Assembly: GCF_003626695.1 (NCBI RefSeq)
Contig: NZ_RBAH01000015.1
Coordinates: forward strand, 62,001-126,000
Source: Paenibacillus ginsengarvi
GTDB taxonomy: Bacteria; Bacillota; Bacilli; Paenibacillales; NBRC-103111
Direction of reading: 5' to 3'
DNA: 64,000 nt
Shown here piece by piece: positions 44,501 to 54,098 of the stretch. Position 1 is the stretch's first letter; every line of letters starts with the position of its first letter. The position numbers were made by a program, and so were the translations under genes. Under the pieces are notes generated by a model, which did no database searches, was not told where the DNA came from, and worked only from the letters and a program-made list of their open reading frames with translations.

Positions 44501-45211
44501 ATGGAATTCAGTTTACAATTCGCCATCGAACATATGCCGCAGGTGCTGAAAGGCGTGCCCGTTACGATGCTGATCGCCGTCATTTCGATGCTCCTCGGTA
44601 CGCTGATCGGTTCCGCGATCGCTCTGTGCAGGCTGTATCGGGTGCCGGTGTTAGATAAACTCGGCGCTTTGTATGTATCTTTCATTCGCGGGACCCCGCT
44701 GCTTGTGCAAATTTATGTGGCGTTTTACGGAACGCCGCTTCTTCTTGACTTGCTTAGCGAAAAATGGGGCTTGCAGCTTCCGCTAAAGGAAATATCGCCG
44801 CTCGGGGTCGCACTGATCGCGTTTACGATCAATTCGGCGGCCTACCAGGCGGAGGTCATCCGGGGAGCGCTCGGCGCGGCCGACTCCGGCCAGATGGAAG
44901 CGGCGTTGTCCGTCGGGATGACGACCCGGCAAGGACTGTGGCGCATCATCGCACCCCAAGCGTTCCTCGTAGCCGTTCCAAACCTGGGCAATATTTTTAT
45001 CAATTTAATCAAAGGCACGTCGCTTGCTTTCGCGATTAAGGTGATTGAGATGATGGCGCAGGCGAAAATCGTTGCGGGCGAAGGCTACCGGTATCTTGAA
45101 ATGTACGCGGACGCTTCCATCGTCTACTGGATCCTCTGCTGGCTGTGCGAACGGCTGTTCGGCTGGCTGGAGGGGAAATACAGCCGTCACGAAAGGAGGA
45201 TGGGGTTATGA
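44501..45211 (+). CDS. amino acid ABC transporter permease (TcyM-like)
   Basis: 236 residues with GGAGGAGG before the ATG. Same family as the preceding permease: GVPVTMLIAVISMLLGTLIGSAIALCRLYRVP, SFIRGTPLLVQIYVAFYGTPLLLD and the EAA loop SGQMEAALSVGMTTRQGLWRIIAPQAFLVAVPNLGNIFINLIKGTSLAF. Its TGA stop overlaps the ATG of the ATPase gene (ATGA), so the two are translationally coupled. Confidence 0.9.
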   Translation: MEFSLQFAIEHMPQVLKGVPVTMLIAVISMLLGTLIGSAIALCRLYRVPVLDKLGALYVSFIRGTPLLVQIYVAFYGTPLLLDLLSEKWGLQLPLKEISPLGVALIAFTINSAAYQAEVIRGALGAADSGQMEAALSVGMTTRQGLWRIIAPQAFLVAVPNLGNIFINLIKGTSLAFAIKVIEMMAQAKIVAGEGYRYLEMYADASIVYWILCWLCERLFGWLEGKYSRHERRMGL

Positions 45212-45960
45212 TCGCCATATCGAATATAACGAAATCGTTCGGCCGCCATCAGGTGCTGAAGGGGATCGATCTGAGCGTGTCCACCGGGGAGGTCGTGGCG
45301 ATTCTTGGACCTAGCGGCTCGGGCAAAACGACGCTGCTGCGTTGCTTGAACTACCTGGAGAGGCCGGATAACGGCAGTATCGCCATAGGCGATTTTGCCG
45401 TGGACTGCAAACGGGCGGGGAAAAAGGACATCCTTCGGCTCCGCCGGAAGTCGGCGATGGTATTCCAGCAGTACAATCTGTTCAAGCACAAAACCGCGCT
45501 CGAGAACGTGATGGAAGGGCTCCTCGTCGTCCAAAAACAGCCCAAGGAGGAAGCGAAGGCCCGAAGCATCGCGCTGCTGAGCAAGGTCGGGCTCGGCAGC
45601 AAACTGGATGCGTACCCGTCGGAGCTGTCCGGCGGCCAGCAGCAGCGGGTCGGCATCGCTCGGGCGCTCGCCTTGAATCCCGAGGTGATCCTGTTCGACG
45701 AGCCAACCTCCGCGCTCGATCCCGAGCTGGTGGGCGAAGTGCTGGCAGTCATCCGCAGCATCGCGAAGGAAGGCATTACGATGATTATCGTCACCCATGA
45801 GATGGGATTTGCCCAGGATGTCGCAAGCCACGTCGTCTTTATGGACGGCGGTGTAATCGTGGAGCAGGGGAAGCCGAGCGAGCTGTTCCGCGCTCCGAAG
45901 GAGGAGCGGACAAAGCAGTTTCTGAACCGGATTCGGCCGGAGCTGAACTATTCGATATAA
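45208..45960 (+). CDS. amino acid ABC transporter ATP-binding protein (TcyN/TcyC-like)
   Basis: 250 residues from ATG 45208 with AAAGGAGG upstream. It contains Walker A GPSGSGKTT (residues about 34-42), the Q-loop VFQQYNLFKHKTALENVMEG, signature LSGGQQQRVGIARAL, Walker B VILFDEPTSALDP and switch His (IIVTHEMGFA). It energises the importer formed with the three preceding genes; substrate likely cystine or another small sulfur compound, by sequence type and operon context. Last gene of the operon, followed by a terminator. Confidence 0.93.
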   Translation: MIAISNITKSFGRHQVLKGIDLSVSTGEVVAILGPSGSGKTTLLRCLNYLERPDNGSIAIGDFAVDCKRAGKKDILRLRRKSAMVFQQYNLFKHKTALENVMEGLLVVQKQPKEEAKARSIALLSKVGLGSKLDAYPSELSGGQQQRVGIARALALNPEVILFDEPTSALDPELVGEVLAVIRSIAKEGITMIIVTHEMGFAQDVASHVVFMDGGVIVEQGKPSELFRAPKEERTKQFLNRIRPELNYSI

Positions 45961-45964
45961 GGAG

Positions 45965-45993
45965 GGCATGGTCCGGACGGACTGTGCCTTTTT
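45965..45993 (+). terminator. intrinsic terminator of the sulfur operon
   Basis: GGCA-TG-GTCCG (45965-45975) pairs with CGGAC-TG-TGCC (45978-45988), followed by five Us. Confidence 0.85.
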
Positions 45994-46123
45994 GTTTGCG
46001 CCTTTTGTCGACAGCGAGCCGGCTGCCCGAAGCGGCGGAAAATTAGTATTTTCATTCCGTACAGGCACTGTTGGGTAAACGCCCACATAAACTGTAACTA
46101 ACTCTTCATAAGGGGTGACAGCA

Positions 46124-46825
46124 GTGTTTGGACTTTTTTCGAGTATTACGTTATTCATTAAAGAACTATTATTGCTCGTTTCTTACGTTAAGAATAACGC
46201 CTTCCCCCAGCCTCTTGCGGAAGAGGATGAATTAAAGCATTTGAGACAGATGGCGGAGGGAAACGCTGTTTCCCGTAACCTGCTGATCGAACACAACCTG
46301 CGCCTCGTCGCCCATATCGTCAAAAAATTCGACAATACCGGGGAAGATTTGGAGGACCTCATTTCCATCGGCACGATCGGGCTGATCAAAGCGATCGAAT
46401 CGTTCTCGCCCGACAAAGGGACCAAATTGGCCACGTTTGCGGCGCGCTGTATAGAAAATGAAATTTTGATGCATCTGCGCTCGCTCAAAAAGACGCGCAA
46501 GGACGTCTCTCTGCACGACCCGATAGGAACTGATAAGGAAGGCAACGAAATTACTTTGATCGATATCCTCGGTACCGAAGCCGACGATGTCGTCGACAAG
46601 GTTCAGCTCAAAATCGAGAAATCGAAAATATATAAAAATTTGGATATTTTGGACGATCGCGAAAAAGAGGTCGTCGTCGGCCGATTCGGCCTGGAGCACG
46701 GAGGGGAGGAACGGACGCAGCGGGAAATTGCCAAGGAGCTCGGCATCTCGCGATCATACGTGTCGCGCATTGAGAAGCGGGCGCTGATGAAGCTGTACCA
46801 TGAGTTTTATAAGGCGAAGCGGTAG
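46124..46825 (+). CDS. sigK: sporulation sigma factor SigK, uninterrupted
   Basis: 233 residues from GTG 46124 (AAGGGGTG at 46110-46117). This start gives a 20-residue hydrophobic pro-sequence ending LLLLVS-YVKNNAF, where SpoIVFB cuts between Ser20 and Tyr21 in B. subtilis; the nine-base longer start does not. Sigma region 2 (NLRLVAHIVKKFDNTGEDLEDLISIGTIGLIKAIESF) and region 4 (LDDREKEVVVGRFGL...TQREIAKELGISRSYVSRIEKRALMKLYHEFY) are complete. It directs late mother-cell gene expression (coat, spore maturation). Unlike in B. subtilis 168, no skin-type element interrupts it. This proves an endospore former. Confidence 0.96.
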   Translation: MFGLFSSITLFIKELLLLVSYVKNNAFPQPLAEEDELKHLRQMAEGNAVSRNLLIEHNLRLVAHIVKKFDNTGEDLEDLISIGTIGLIKAIESFSPDKGTKLATFAARCIENEILMHLRSLKKTRKDVSLHDPIGTDKEGNEITLIDILGTEADDVVDKVQLKIEKSKIYKNLDILDDREKEVVVGRFGLEHGGEERTQREIAKELGISRSYVSRIEKRALMKLYHEFYKAKR

Positions 46826-46941
46826 AGGCCAATTGCCTGGACAATTTGAACACGCCTTCAATGGTTTCGCTATATCAGGCCTTCGAGCCGGAAGCGCTCG
46901 GCTCCTGGCAAAACGTGCGACGGCGGCAGCCAGGATAGCTC

Positions 46942-47020
46942 AAGGCTTATAAAAAAGAAGATCGTCAATCATTCGGCTCGTTCGGGCAGAGGATTGGCGA
47001 TCTTTGCCTTTTAAGCCCTT
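46942..47020 (+). terminator. long hairpin after sigK
   Basis: AAGATCGTCAATC (46958-46970) pairs with GATTGGCGATCTT (46992-47004), and flanking AGGCTTA/TAAGCC extends it. The U-tract is broken (CCTTTTAAG). The remainder of 46826-47284 is AT-rich and holds the promoter and dyad described separately. Confidence 0.55.
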
Positions 47021-47086
47021 ATAACATCATATTGCACCGACTCATAAAATAAACCAAATAAACGAATCCGACGCATTACATTACAA

Positions 47087-47115
47087 TTGACAACATTGCT
47101 TATTAAATTTACACT
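47087..47115 (+). promoter_or_regulatory. SigA promoter of the GntR/heparinase operon
   Basis: TTGACA (47087-47092), 17 bp, TACACT (47110-47115). It would give a leader of about 160 bases containing the AT-rich dyad at 47152. Confidence 0.65.
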
Positions 47116-47151
47116 CGAATTGTATTGGTGATTCCATAATATGGGTTAACG

Positions 47152-47178
47152 ACTCGTAAAAAAAATTTTTTTATGAGT
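47152..47178. promoter_or_regulatory. 27-bp AT-rich inverted repeat in the leader
   Basis: ACTCGT-A8-T7-ATGAGT: the two 13-base halves match at 12 positions. It lies about 35 bases after the -10 box, so it may be the operator of the GntR-type protein encoded next. Confidence 0.45.
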
Positions 47179-47284
47179 TGATTGAAAAGTAAAGACGACT
47201 ATGTGTGCTGCCTCTCACACATCCGGGAGGGGGGAAAGCTGTAAGAGCGTACTACATTTTAGGAAAACAACACGAGGTGTAATC

Positions 47285-48634
47285 ATGCGGAATCGACCGA
47301 CGAAAGTGCAGTTCCAGCAAAAAATCGAACATATAAAGGAATTGCTTCAGCATGCGATGATGGACGGAACTTATAAAGCGGGGCAGTTCCTGCCAGCAGA
47401 AAAGCAATTGGAGCGCATGTTCGGTGTTAGCAATTATGCACTGCGAGGCGCACTTGACCAATTGGAGCAAGAGGGCTGGATCGAGAAAATCGCTAGCATT
47501 GGCAACAAGGTTGCTGCTCAGCGTCCCCCTGTCAAACTGATGCTTGTATGTAATGCAGTTATGGAGAGGAACTTGCAGCTCTCGGGATTACTGGAAGATT
47601 TTCATCGTTTATACCCGTGGATAACGATCCATATGGTTGAATCTGGAGGCCAGTACAATCCGAACAGGGAATATCACGATCTGGTTATGCTCGATAATGT
47701 GCAGTTTCAGTATGCTATCGAAACATACGGCACGAATGTGTTTGCGCCGCTGCATGTGAATACTCGCATGTATCGCAAAATCGAGCAGATGTTTTACTGC
47801 GATAATAGGCAGCACATGCGTTCAATCGTGGTGTCGCCTCTTGTGCTGTGCTACAATAAGGCGCATTTCAGAGAGCTGGGCTTGGCCGAGCCTGATGGAA
47901 GCTGGACATGGGAGGATTTGATTCACCACGCGGAAATGCTTTCCGACGGCAAAGGCCGCTACGGTTTTACATTTTTAATTCAATCGATGTACCGCTGGCC
48001 GTTATTTTTGCTGCAAAGCGGGGAACGTTTTGAGCGGGAAAAGGGTCAAGTCCAATCGATCATGGGGTCGAAGCTGCTGCAAAGCATTACTACATCCAAA
48101 AACATCCTGCATAATCGAAAAGCGGTGCCCTTTTATTTATCAGAAAGCAACTCGGATATTGATCGGATGTTTATAGAAGGCAAGCTATCGATGACGTTGA
48201 ATACGTACATGGGTTTAAATTCGTGGAATGATTCCAACATCGAATACGATATAGCGCCTGTTCCGCACATTCATCAGATGAGCACGTTTGTCCTAGGGCT
48301 AGGGATCGGTGTAACGCGCGCTTCCTCACATTTGGAAGAAGCAAAGCTGTTTATTGAATATTGTGCCTCTGAACGCGCTCAGCAGCATATTTGGAATCAA
48401 ACCTTAAGCGCTCCTTCGCTTGCAACGTTACCATGCACATTGAATGACAAAACGTTATACACGCCTTCGCGATATATGCTGTATCGGGAGACGCTGGGGA
48501 CGTTTCGTTCTTTAACCGAACTGAATATCCCGATATCCTCGTTTCAAAAATTAACCAATTTAATGAAACAATATTGGGCAGAAATGCTGGACGAACAGCA
48601 GCTTTGTGAGCGGATCAGCCTTGAAATTAAGTAA
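47285..48634 (+). CDS. GntR-type HTH / sugar-binding-protein-like fusion regulator
   Basis: 449 residues with GAGGTG before the ATG. Residues about 12-70 (IEHIKELLQHAMMDGTYKAGQFLPAEKQLERMFGVSNYALRGALDQLEQEGWIEKI) are a GntR winged HTH. The rest (about 75-449) reads like a family 1 ABC sugar-binding protein: LSGLLEDFHRLYPWITIHMVESGG, VVSPLVLCYNKAHFRELGLAEPDGSWTWEDLIHHAEML, SHLEEAKLFIEYCASERAQQHIW. There is no signal peptide, so the binding domain should be an internal sensor for an oligosaccharide. Classical GntR regulators carry FadR, HutC, MocR or YtrA domains instead. It heads the operon with the two heparinase-fold genes, 34 bases away, and probably controls them. Confidence 0.85.
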   Translation: MRNRPTKVQFQQKIEHIKELLQHAMMDGTYKAGQFLPAEKQLERMFGVSNYALRGALDQLEQEGWIEKIASIGNKVAAQRPPVKLMLVCNAVMERNLQLSGLLEDFHRLYPWITIHMVESGGQYNPNREYHDLVMLDNVQFQYAIETYGTNVFAPLHVNTRMYRKIEQMFYCDNRQHMRSIVVSPLVLCYNKAHFRELGLAEPDGSWTWEDLIHHAEMLSDGKGRYGFTFLIQSMYRWPLFLLQSGERFEREKGQVQSIMGSKLLQSITTSKNILHNRKAVPFYLSESNSDIDRMFIEGKLSMTLNTYMGLNSWNDSNIEYDIAPVPHIHQMSTFVLGLGIGVTRASSHLEEAKLFIEYCASERAQQHIWNQTLSAPSLATLPCTLNDKTLYTPSRYMLYRETLGTFRSLTELNIPISSFQKLTNLMKQYWAEMLDEQQLCERISLEIK

Positions 48635-48668
48635 CCGTTATTCGATCGATAACGACAAAGGAGTGAAC

Positions 48669-51600
48669 ATGATGAAGCTAATAAAAAAATGGACCTCCGG
48701 TTGTATGTCCATCATTATCGCAGCTTCTGTTGCAGCTGGCGTGCCGCTGCCCGTAAAAGCAGATCCTGTAGATCCGCAGCCGATTGCGCATCGATCAGAC
48801 AAATGGGCGGTTATACCGGAATGGTCGGCAGATCCTGTCATTGATGGCCAACTGGATGAATCGATCTGGAGCAGCGCGGCGACCGTCAATCAGTTTTCAA
48901 CCTTTTACTACAACCAGCCTCCGACAGGCAGCGCCGAATACAAGCTTGCTTACAACGACGACACCCTGTATATCGGCGGAGAAATTTCACGAACGGAAGC
49001 AGATACGCTGCAAAATATTGTCGTGCTGCTAAGTCCCGCCGATGCAATAACGGATGGCATTCGAAATTTTCAGGCGATAACGATTCCGTTAAGCACGGCA
49101 CAGCAGCCAACGCTGACGACGGTTTGGAATCCATCGCCTGATGTGAACAACTTATCCGCGGATGATGGCAAAGTTGCGTTGACCGCTTACGACTTTCAGA
49201 AAGCGGTTACAACCAATTCCCTGATTATTGAAATGGCGATTCCGCTGACGAGTATCGTTCCAACGGGCGTCCATGCCGGCGACGAATGGCGAATGAATAT
49301 AATTCATGTTCAGAACTTATATACACAGCCATTCAGCTCGTGGGTGCCGATCCGCAACTCGGACCAATGGCATGAAGCAGGAACGACCGCTCGCGTGCGC
49401 GCCAGCGTGATCGATCAAGACCGGCTGGGAAGCATTTATTTTTCGCGTTTACCCTACTCGTTAGTTCCGTCCGGAAACAGTACGGTCCTATGGGATACAT
49501 ATGCAACTCACACCCTATTGGAATATGACGGGTTAACAACAAAGAAAATCACATTCAGCGCATCCGATTTGAGTGGAGTCGGTACGGGGAATTACTCGTC
49601 ACTCACGTCTGCCGATGTTCAGCTCTATTGGAAAGCGGCGAAAGGTCAGTGGCAGCCGCTAAGTACGTTTACATTAACGAACAGCTCAGGCGATTATGAG
49701 CTGAGTTTTACCCATCCTTTCCCTACCGTCCAAGGCATGTACAATGTGCAGGCGATTATTAAACCCGCTTCCGCATCAGAACGAAGAGTGGCCGTCTTTA
49801 CATTTGATCGCGAGGCCTATATCGATGCAGGCAATGCCTATTTCGAGGCGCAACATCCAGCTTCGCCAGGAACGCCGACGAAAATCGTTTCGTGGAGCGC
49901 GGCATCGACAACCGTCAATAACATTATCGCGATGATACCGCCACAGCCAGGGTTTATTTTTGTCGGTTTGCCGGAAATGCCGGATTTATATCCAGGCAAT
50001 CTGTATACATTGGCCCCGGATAATCAATCGATTATTGCTACGCGAACATCAACCGTTTATCCAAACAGCACTTATCCGGAATCAAACGCGCTTACGCTAA
50101 AAAACGGCAAAGATGAAACGATTTCGATCCCGTATTATGAAGCGGTAGGGACGAAATATTTTATTACCGCGCATAAGTGGTATTTGCAGAAGAAAAAGGC
50201 AGTAACGCAAATTACAAGCCTCGTTAACAGCGATCCGCTCGGTGCAGCACGAATATTGTATGCGTTTGCACAGGCGTATGAAGGATACAACCCTACTGTG
50301 GACCGTGTAGCGGGCAGCAACCATGCCAATCTTTCGTTCGATAAACGTTCCGGCCCTCCCTATGCGTATTGGGGCGGAATTTGGGATCGCTGGTGGTACA
50401 ATGATCTGCCCACGATAAAGCCGTTGCTGCAAGCGTATACAAACCTGAAGCAATCGAATGCTTTCAGCGTATTGTCCACAGAGCTGGGTTTTGACGCGGA
50501 GCAATATGTGGTGGATCGTATGATTATCCCGTCGACTGAATTTGTGCTCACCTACCCGGATTATTTAGGCAATATGTCATTCCAGCCTTGGTCGGGCTTA
50601 ATCGAAGTGGGCAAGGCATTAAACAAACCGGACTACGTCCATCGCGCTGTGGAGCAGATCGATCGCATGGCATCGACGATGTTTTTGTCGGACGGCTACT
50701 GGCAGGAAGTCACGCAAAGCTATCATCTACAGACGGTAAATGGAATGAAAGCCGTTACCGATGCGCTGAAAGGCTACAGCGACCCAGTCGGTTACGTATC
50801 GCCGCGCACAGGAAAACGGTTTGATAATCTGGATATGGAAGAAGAGTATCCGATCATCGGCAAAGCCATTGAATACGGCAATAAATTGGTGTATCCGGAT
50901 GGTAAGCTGCTCCCGATTATGGACACTTGGGCAAATGCCAGCGTATCTGCGCCCATTATTAATGACGGCTCGTTCCTGATGCCTGCGGCTCGAATCGCAC
51001 GGCTTGTCGGCGGGGAAGGGAAAAGCCAGACTCAGTTGAACTTGGCCTTCCAGCCGAAATACGGTCACGTTCATAATGACCCGTTGAATCTGACGCTTTA
51101 CGCGCAAGGGCAGGAGCTGCTGCCGGATCTGGGTTATACGCACAACTCGATATACCGTTACTTTGCGTTATCGACCATGAGTCACAATACAGTCGTTGTG
51201 AACAGCAGCAATATGAACGTCAACAGCACAGCCAAGCATGGCGGCAATATTGAAACGTTTGTGCCAGATAGCGGTTCCTTCCAGACGACTCGCGCCAGCT
51301 ACGAAAGCGCCTATCCGGTAACGGATGAGTACAGCAGGGAACCGTGGTTTATTCCATTTGCGGGTGGTACTGGCGAGCAGGGCTATGTGCTTGACTTGTT
51401 CCGCGTATCGGGCGGCAGCCGTCATGAGTATACGCTGCAAGGCGATGCGAATCGTGATGCTTATTTTGAAACCGACCTGACGCTGGACGATTACGGCCCC
51501 CATTTATTGCCTCCGGGTACTACGGTCGTTCAGCCGACAACGAACAGCTCACCGGGTTCGGCAGAAGGGCATTATCCCGGCTACATTTACGTTCGCGATG

Positions 51601-54086
51601 TGAAAGAAGCGGAGCTCGCAGGCGATCGCTATGACGTAACCCTCGTTACGGAAACGGACGGTACGCCGGGAGCCAAGATGAATATTACCGGATTTTTGGA
51701 ATCCGGCTCAAACGAGCTTTACCTGGGTCGTTCGCCTTCGCTTCGCTCGATTCGTTTGAACGGTTCGTCGATGGATAATAACGACGAGGTTGTGAAATAC
51801 ACGATGCCCAAGCTTGTGCTGCGTCGTGATGGAACCGATTTGAAGAGCACCTTTGTAACGGTGATGGAACCGTACCGCGGTGACGATTCGCGGTTGGAAG
51901 TCATTGAAAAGCTCGTCCCTACCTCGGCTCCGGAGGGCGCTGTTGCGGTAAAAGTGGTGTATGGCGATACGACGGATATTATGCTGAGCAATCCGAACCA
52001 CCCAACGACGCCTCTCGTTGTCGGCGATATTACGCTTACTGGCGAGCTCGGCTTTATCCGCTTGATCGACGGTCAAGTGCGGGAGATGACCTTGCAGGGC
52101 GGAACGCTGCTTCAGAAGGGGGCGCAGCAGGTGACCTCGGCCGGCGCAAAAACAGGGACGATCGTAGAAACGAAGCGGCTCGCGGATGGCGATAGCTATA
52201 ATGCGCTCGTTGTCGATACGAGTGTCGGCAGCGAAGCTGTCGGTCAATATGTGATCGTGACGCATCCGGACCAATCGACGATGGGTCTGGAAATCGGTCA
52301 AGTCATCCCAAGCGGAAGCAACACCATTCTCGTGCTCGCCGAGCATGATCCCGGATTTACGATTACGAGCACGGGCGATTCCCATCAGACGTATTATCCG
52401 GCCAAAGAGTGGACGGGGAATCACACGTTCAGCATCAAAGGAAACAGCAAAAGCACATTTACGGCCGGAACGCCGGTCAGCGGCAGCAATACGGTCACCG
52501 GATATGTACGGGATGCGGACAATAACCCGTTATCGGGTGTAACGGTACACGTTGCAGGCTTAACCCATAATTCGGTTGTAACTGATACTTACGGACAGTA
52601 TACGCTGACGAATGTGCCTGCCGGCGCGCAATATGTAACGGCGAACAGAGCGGATTATGTGTGGAGCATTTCCGGCAAGTTCACCGTTGCCGGTACGACA
52701 ACAGCACCGACGGTATATCTGACGAAGCCGCTTCCGCCGAAGCTTGAAAATGTGACGAAATACGGCGCGCTGCTTGGCGATTCGATTGCTGCCACAAGCA
52801 CGGGAGCTGGGGCAGCCCATCTCGTACCCGTGGGAACAGCCGGCAACAAGGTTGCGATTGAAGCGGCCTCGCTGCTGAATGGCAAAAGGGTCACGACTAG
52901 CTCAGGTGTGCCGTTTACGATCAGTACGTCTGGATTAACGGCCGGACGTTATATGTTGTATGCGATTGGAGCTTCGGGGCTCGTATCGGAGGGCCAGCCG
53001 CTTGCCGTTCTTCCGGTCAATATGAAAGCTATGGATAATTCAAGTCCGCTCATCACCTACGTCGGAAAATGGGATTCGTTTTCCAACTCCTTATACAGCA
53101 ATGGAACGATGATGCTTGGACGCGAGAAAAATGCGATCGCGCATATTCCGTTTTATGGGACAGCTGCGCAGGTGATTGCCGACCGGCATACTGCGCGAGG
53201 TTTGATGAAGGTGTATGTGGACGACGAATATGTAACGACGATCGATCTATACACCAGTCCGATTCAGTATCAGCAAGCCGTATTCAGTACGGGGACGTTG
53301 GCGGAAGGCGTGCATAGGATTTCGCTCGAGGTCGTCGGCGAACGTTCTACGGGCTCGACAGGGATTAACGTTTCGTTCGATGGACTCAGCATCACGCTGC
53401 CGCTTCCGTTTGAGCTGTATGACGTGACGACAGGCGCAGTGACAGTCGGACAACCGATCGCAGCAACGAGCGGGAAAGCCGGAACGTTATATCTGGTGCC
53501 CGAAGCGACTACGCCAAACGCAACTTCGATTATGGCTGCTGTATATGGTACGGGCGCTTCCGTTTCGGCGCTTGCGGATCAATGTGTGACGCTATCGACG
53601 TATGGCTTATCAAGCGGATGGTATAAGGTGTATGGCATTGATACGTTCGGCCGAGTATCGGTCGGCTCCGCTCCGATTGCCGTCGTTCCGGTTCAGTCCG
53701 GAACGTACACGATTGATGATACGAATGCGATGGTCCATTACACGGGCGACTGGAGGAACTTCACGTCTACCTCGTACTATGGCGGCACGATGAAGCTCGG
53801 ATTTGAAAGTCAAGCCTATGTGGAGATTCCGTTTTACGGAGGCGCGGCATCGCTTATAACAGACCGGCATACGGCTCGAGGTAAGGGCGATATTTATGTG
53901 GATGGCGTGTATGTGACGACGGTCGATTTTTATAAAAGCAGTCCGATCCTCTACCAGCAAGTCACCTTTCATACCGGAGCGTTGCCGGAGGGAGCTCACG
54001 TCATACGGGTCGTGGCCAATTGGACCCATCATGCAAGCTCGACGGGCTACACCGTTCCTTTCGATGCATTAAAAGTAAATCCATAA
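48669..54086 (+). CDS. large secreted heparinase II/III-fold protein with C-terminal tandem modules
   Basis: 1,805 residues from ATG 48669 (AAAGGAG upstream; the next codon is also ATG). A Sec signal peptide ends near VKA-DP. Then come a CBM9/DOMON-like domain (about 40-240, DPVIDGQLDESIWSSAA), an alpha-toroid and beta-sandwich of heparinase II/III type (about 400-1230, including GGIWDRWWYNDLP, QEVTQSYHLQTV, QPKYGHVHNDPLNLTLYAQGQELLPDLGYTHNS, LSTMSHNTVVVNSSN), a carboxypeptidase-regulatory beta-sandwich (about 1270-1345), and two tandem modules of about 220 residues each. It is probably a polysaccharide lyase attacking uronic-acid glycans; the exact substrate is unknown. No LPXTG or S-layer anchor is seen. 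Codon usage is AT-richer than the flanking chromosome. Confidence 0.82.
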   Translation: MMKLIKKWTSGCMSIIIAASVAAGVPLPVKADPVDPQPIAHRSDKWAVIPEWSADPVIDGQLDESIWSSAATVNQFSTFYYNQPPTGSAEYKLAYNDDTLYIGGEISRTEADTLQNIVVLLSPADAITDGIRNFQAITIPLSTAQQPTLTTVWNPSPDVNNLSADDGKVALTAYDFQKAVTTNSLIIEMAIPLTSIVPTGVHAGDEWRMNIIHVQNLYTQPFSSWVPIRNSDQWHEAGTTARVRASVIDQDRLGSIYFSRLPYSLVPSGNSTVLWDTYATHTLLEYDGLTTKKITFSASDLSGVGTGNYSSLTSADVQLYWKAAKGQWQPLSTFTLTNSSGDYELSFTHPFPTVQGMYNVQAIIKPASASERRVAVFTFDREAYIDAGNAYFEAQHPASPGTPTKIVSWSAASTTVNNIIAMIPPQPGFIFVGLPEMPDLYPGNLYTLAPDNQSIIATRTSTVYPNSTYPESNALTLKNGKDETISIPYYEAVGTKYFITAHKWYLQKKKAVTQITSLVNSDPLGAARILYAFAQAYEGYNPTVDRVAGSNHANLSFDKRSGPPYAYWGGIWDRWWYNDLPTIKPLLQAYTNLKQSNAFSVLSTELGFDAEQYVVDRMIIPSTEFVLTYPDYLGNMSFQPWSGLIEVGKALNKPDYVHRAVEQIDRMASTMFLSDGYWQEVTQSYHLQTVNGMKAVTDALKGYSDPVGYVSPRTGKRFDNLDMEEEYPIIGKAIEYGNKLVYPDGKLLPIMDTWANASVSAPIINDGSFLMPAARIARLVGGEGKSQTQLNLAFQPKYGHVHNDPLNLTLYAQGQELLPDLGYTHNSIYRYFALSTMSHNTVVVNSSNMNVNSTAKHGGNIETFVPDSGSFQTTRASYESAYPVTDEYSREPWFIPFAGGTGEQGYVLDLFRVSGGSRHEYTLQGDANRDAYFETDLTLDDYGPHLLPPGTTVVQPTTNSSPGSAEGHYPGYIYVRDVKEAELAGDRYDVTLVTETDGTPGAKMNITGFLESGSNELYLGRSPSLRSIRLNGSSMDNNDEVVKYTMPKLVLRRDGTDLKSTFVTVMEPYRGDDSRLEVIEKLVPTSAPEGAVAVKVVYGDTTDIMLSNPNHPTTPLVVGDITLTGELGFIRLIDGQVREMTLQGGTLLQKGAQQVTSAGAKTGTIVETKRLADGDSYNALVVDTSVGSEAVGQYVIVTHPDQSTMGLEIGQVIPSGSNTILVLAEHDPGFTITSTGDSHQTYYPAKEWTGNHTFSIKGNSKSTFTAGTPVSGSNTVTGYVRDADNNPLSGVTVHVAGLTHNSVVTDTYGQYTLTNVPAGAQYVTANRADYVWSISGKFTVAGTTTAPTVYLTKPLPPKLENVTKYGALLGDSIAATSTGAGAAHLVPVGTAGNKVAIEAASLLNGKRVTTSSGVPFTISTSGLTAGRYMLYAIGASGLVSEGQPLAVLPVNMKAMDNSSPLITYVGKWDSFSNSLYSNGTMMLGREKNAIAHIPFYGTAAQVIADRHTARGLMKVYVDDEYVTTIDLYTSPIQYQQAVFSTGTLAEGVHRISLEVVGERSTGSTGINVSFDGLSITLPLPFELYDVTTGAVTVGQPIAATSGKAGTLYLVPEATTPNATSIMAAVYGTGASVSALADQCVTLSTYGLSSGWYKVYGIDTFGRVSVGSAPIAVVPVQSGTYTIDDTNAMVHYTGDWRNFTSTSYYGGTMKLGFESQAYVEIPFYGGAASLITDRHTARGKGDIYVDGVYVTTVDFYKSSPILYQQVTFHTGALPEGAHVIRVVANWTHHASSTGYTVPFDALKVNP

Positions 54087-54098
54087 AGGGAAATGGGC

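Noticed and set aside
46040..46095. SigE-type promoter (CATAAACT) upstream of sigK
   Set aside because: The -10 is plausible, but no matching -35 element lies at the right distance, so I did not list it.
46124..46825. Skin-type prophage element interrupting sigK
   Set aside because: The coding sequence is continuous through regions 2 and 4, and no recombinase gene is nearby.
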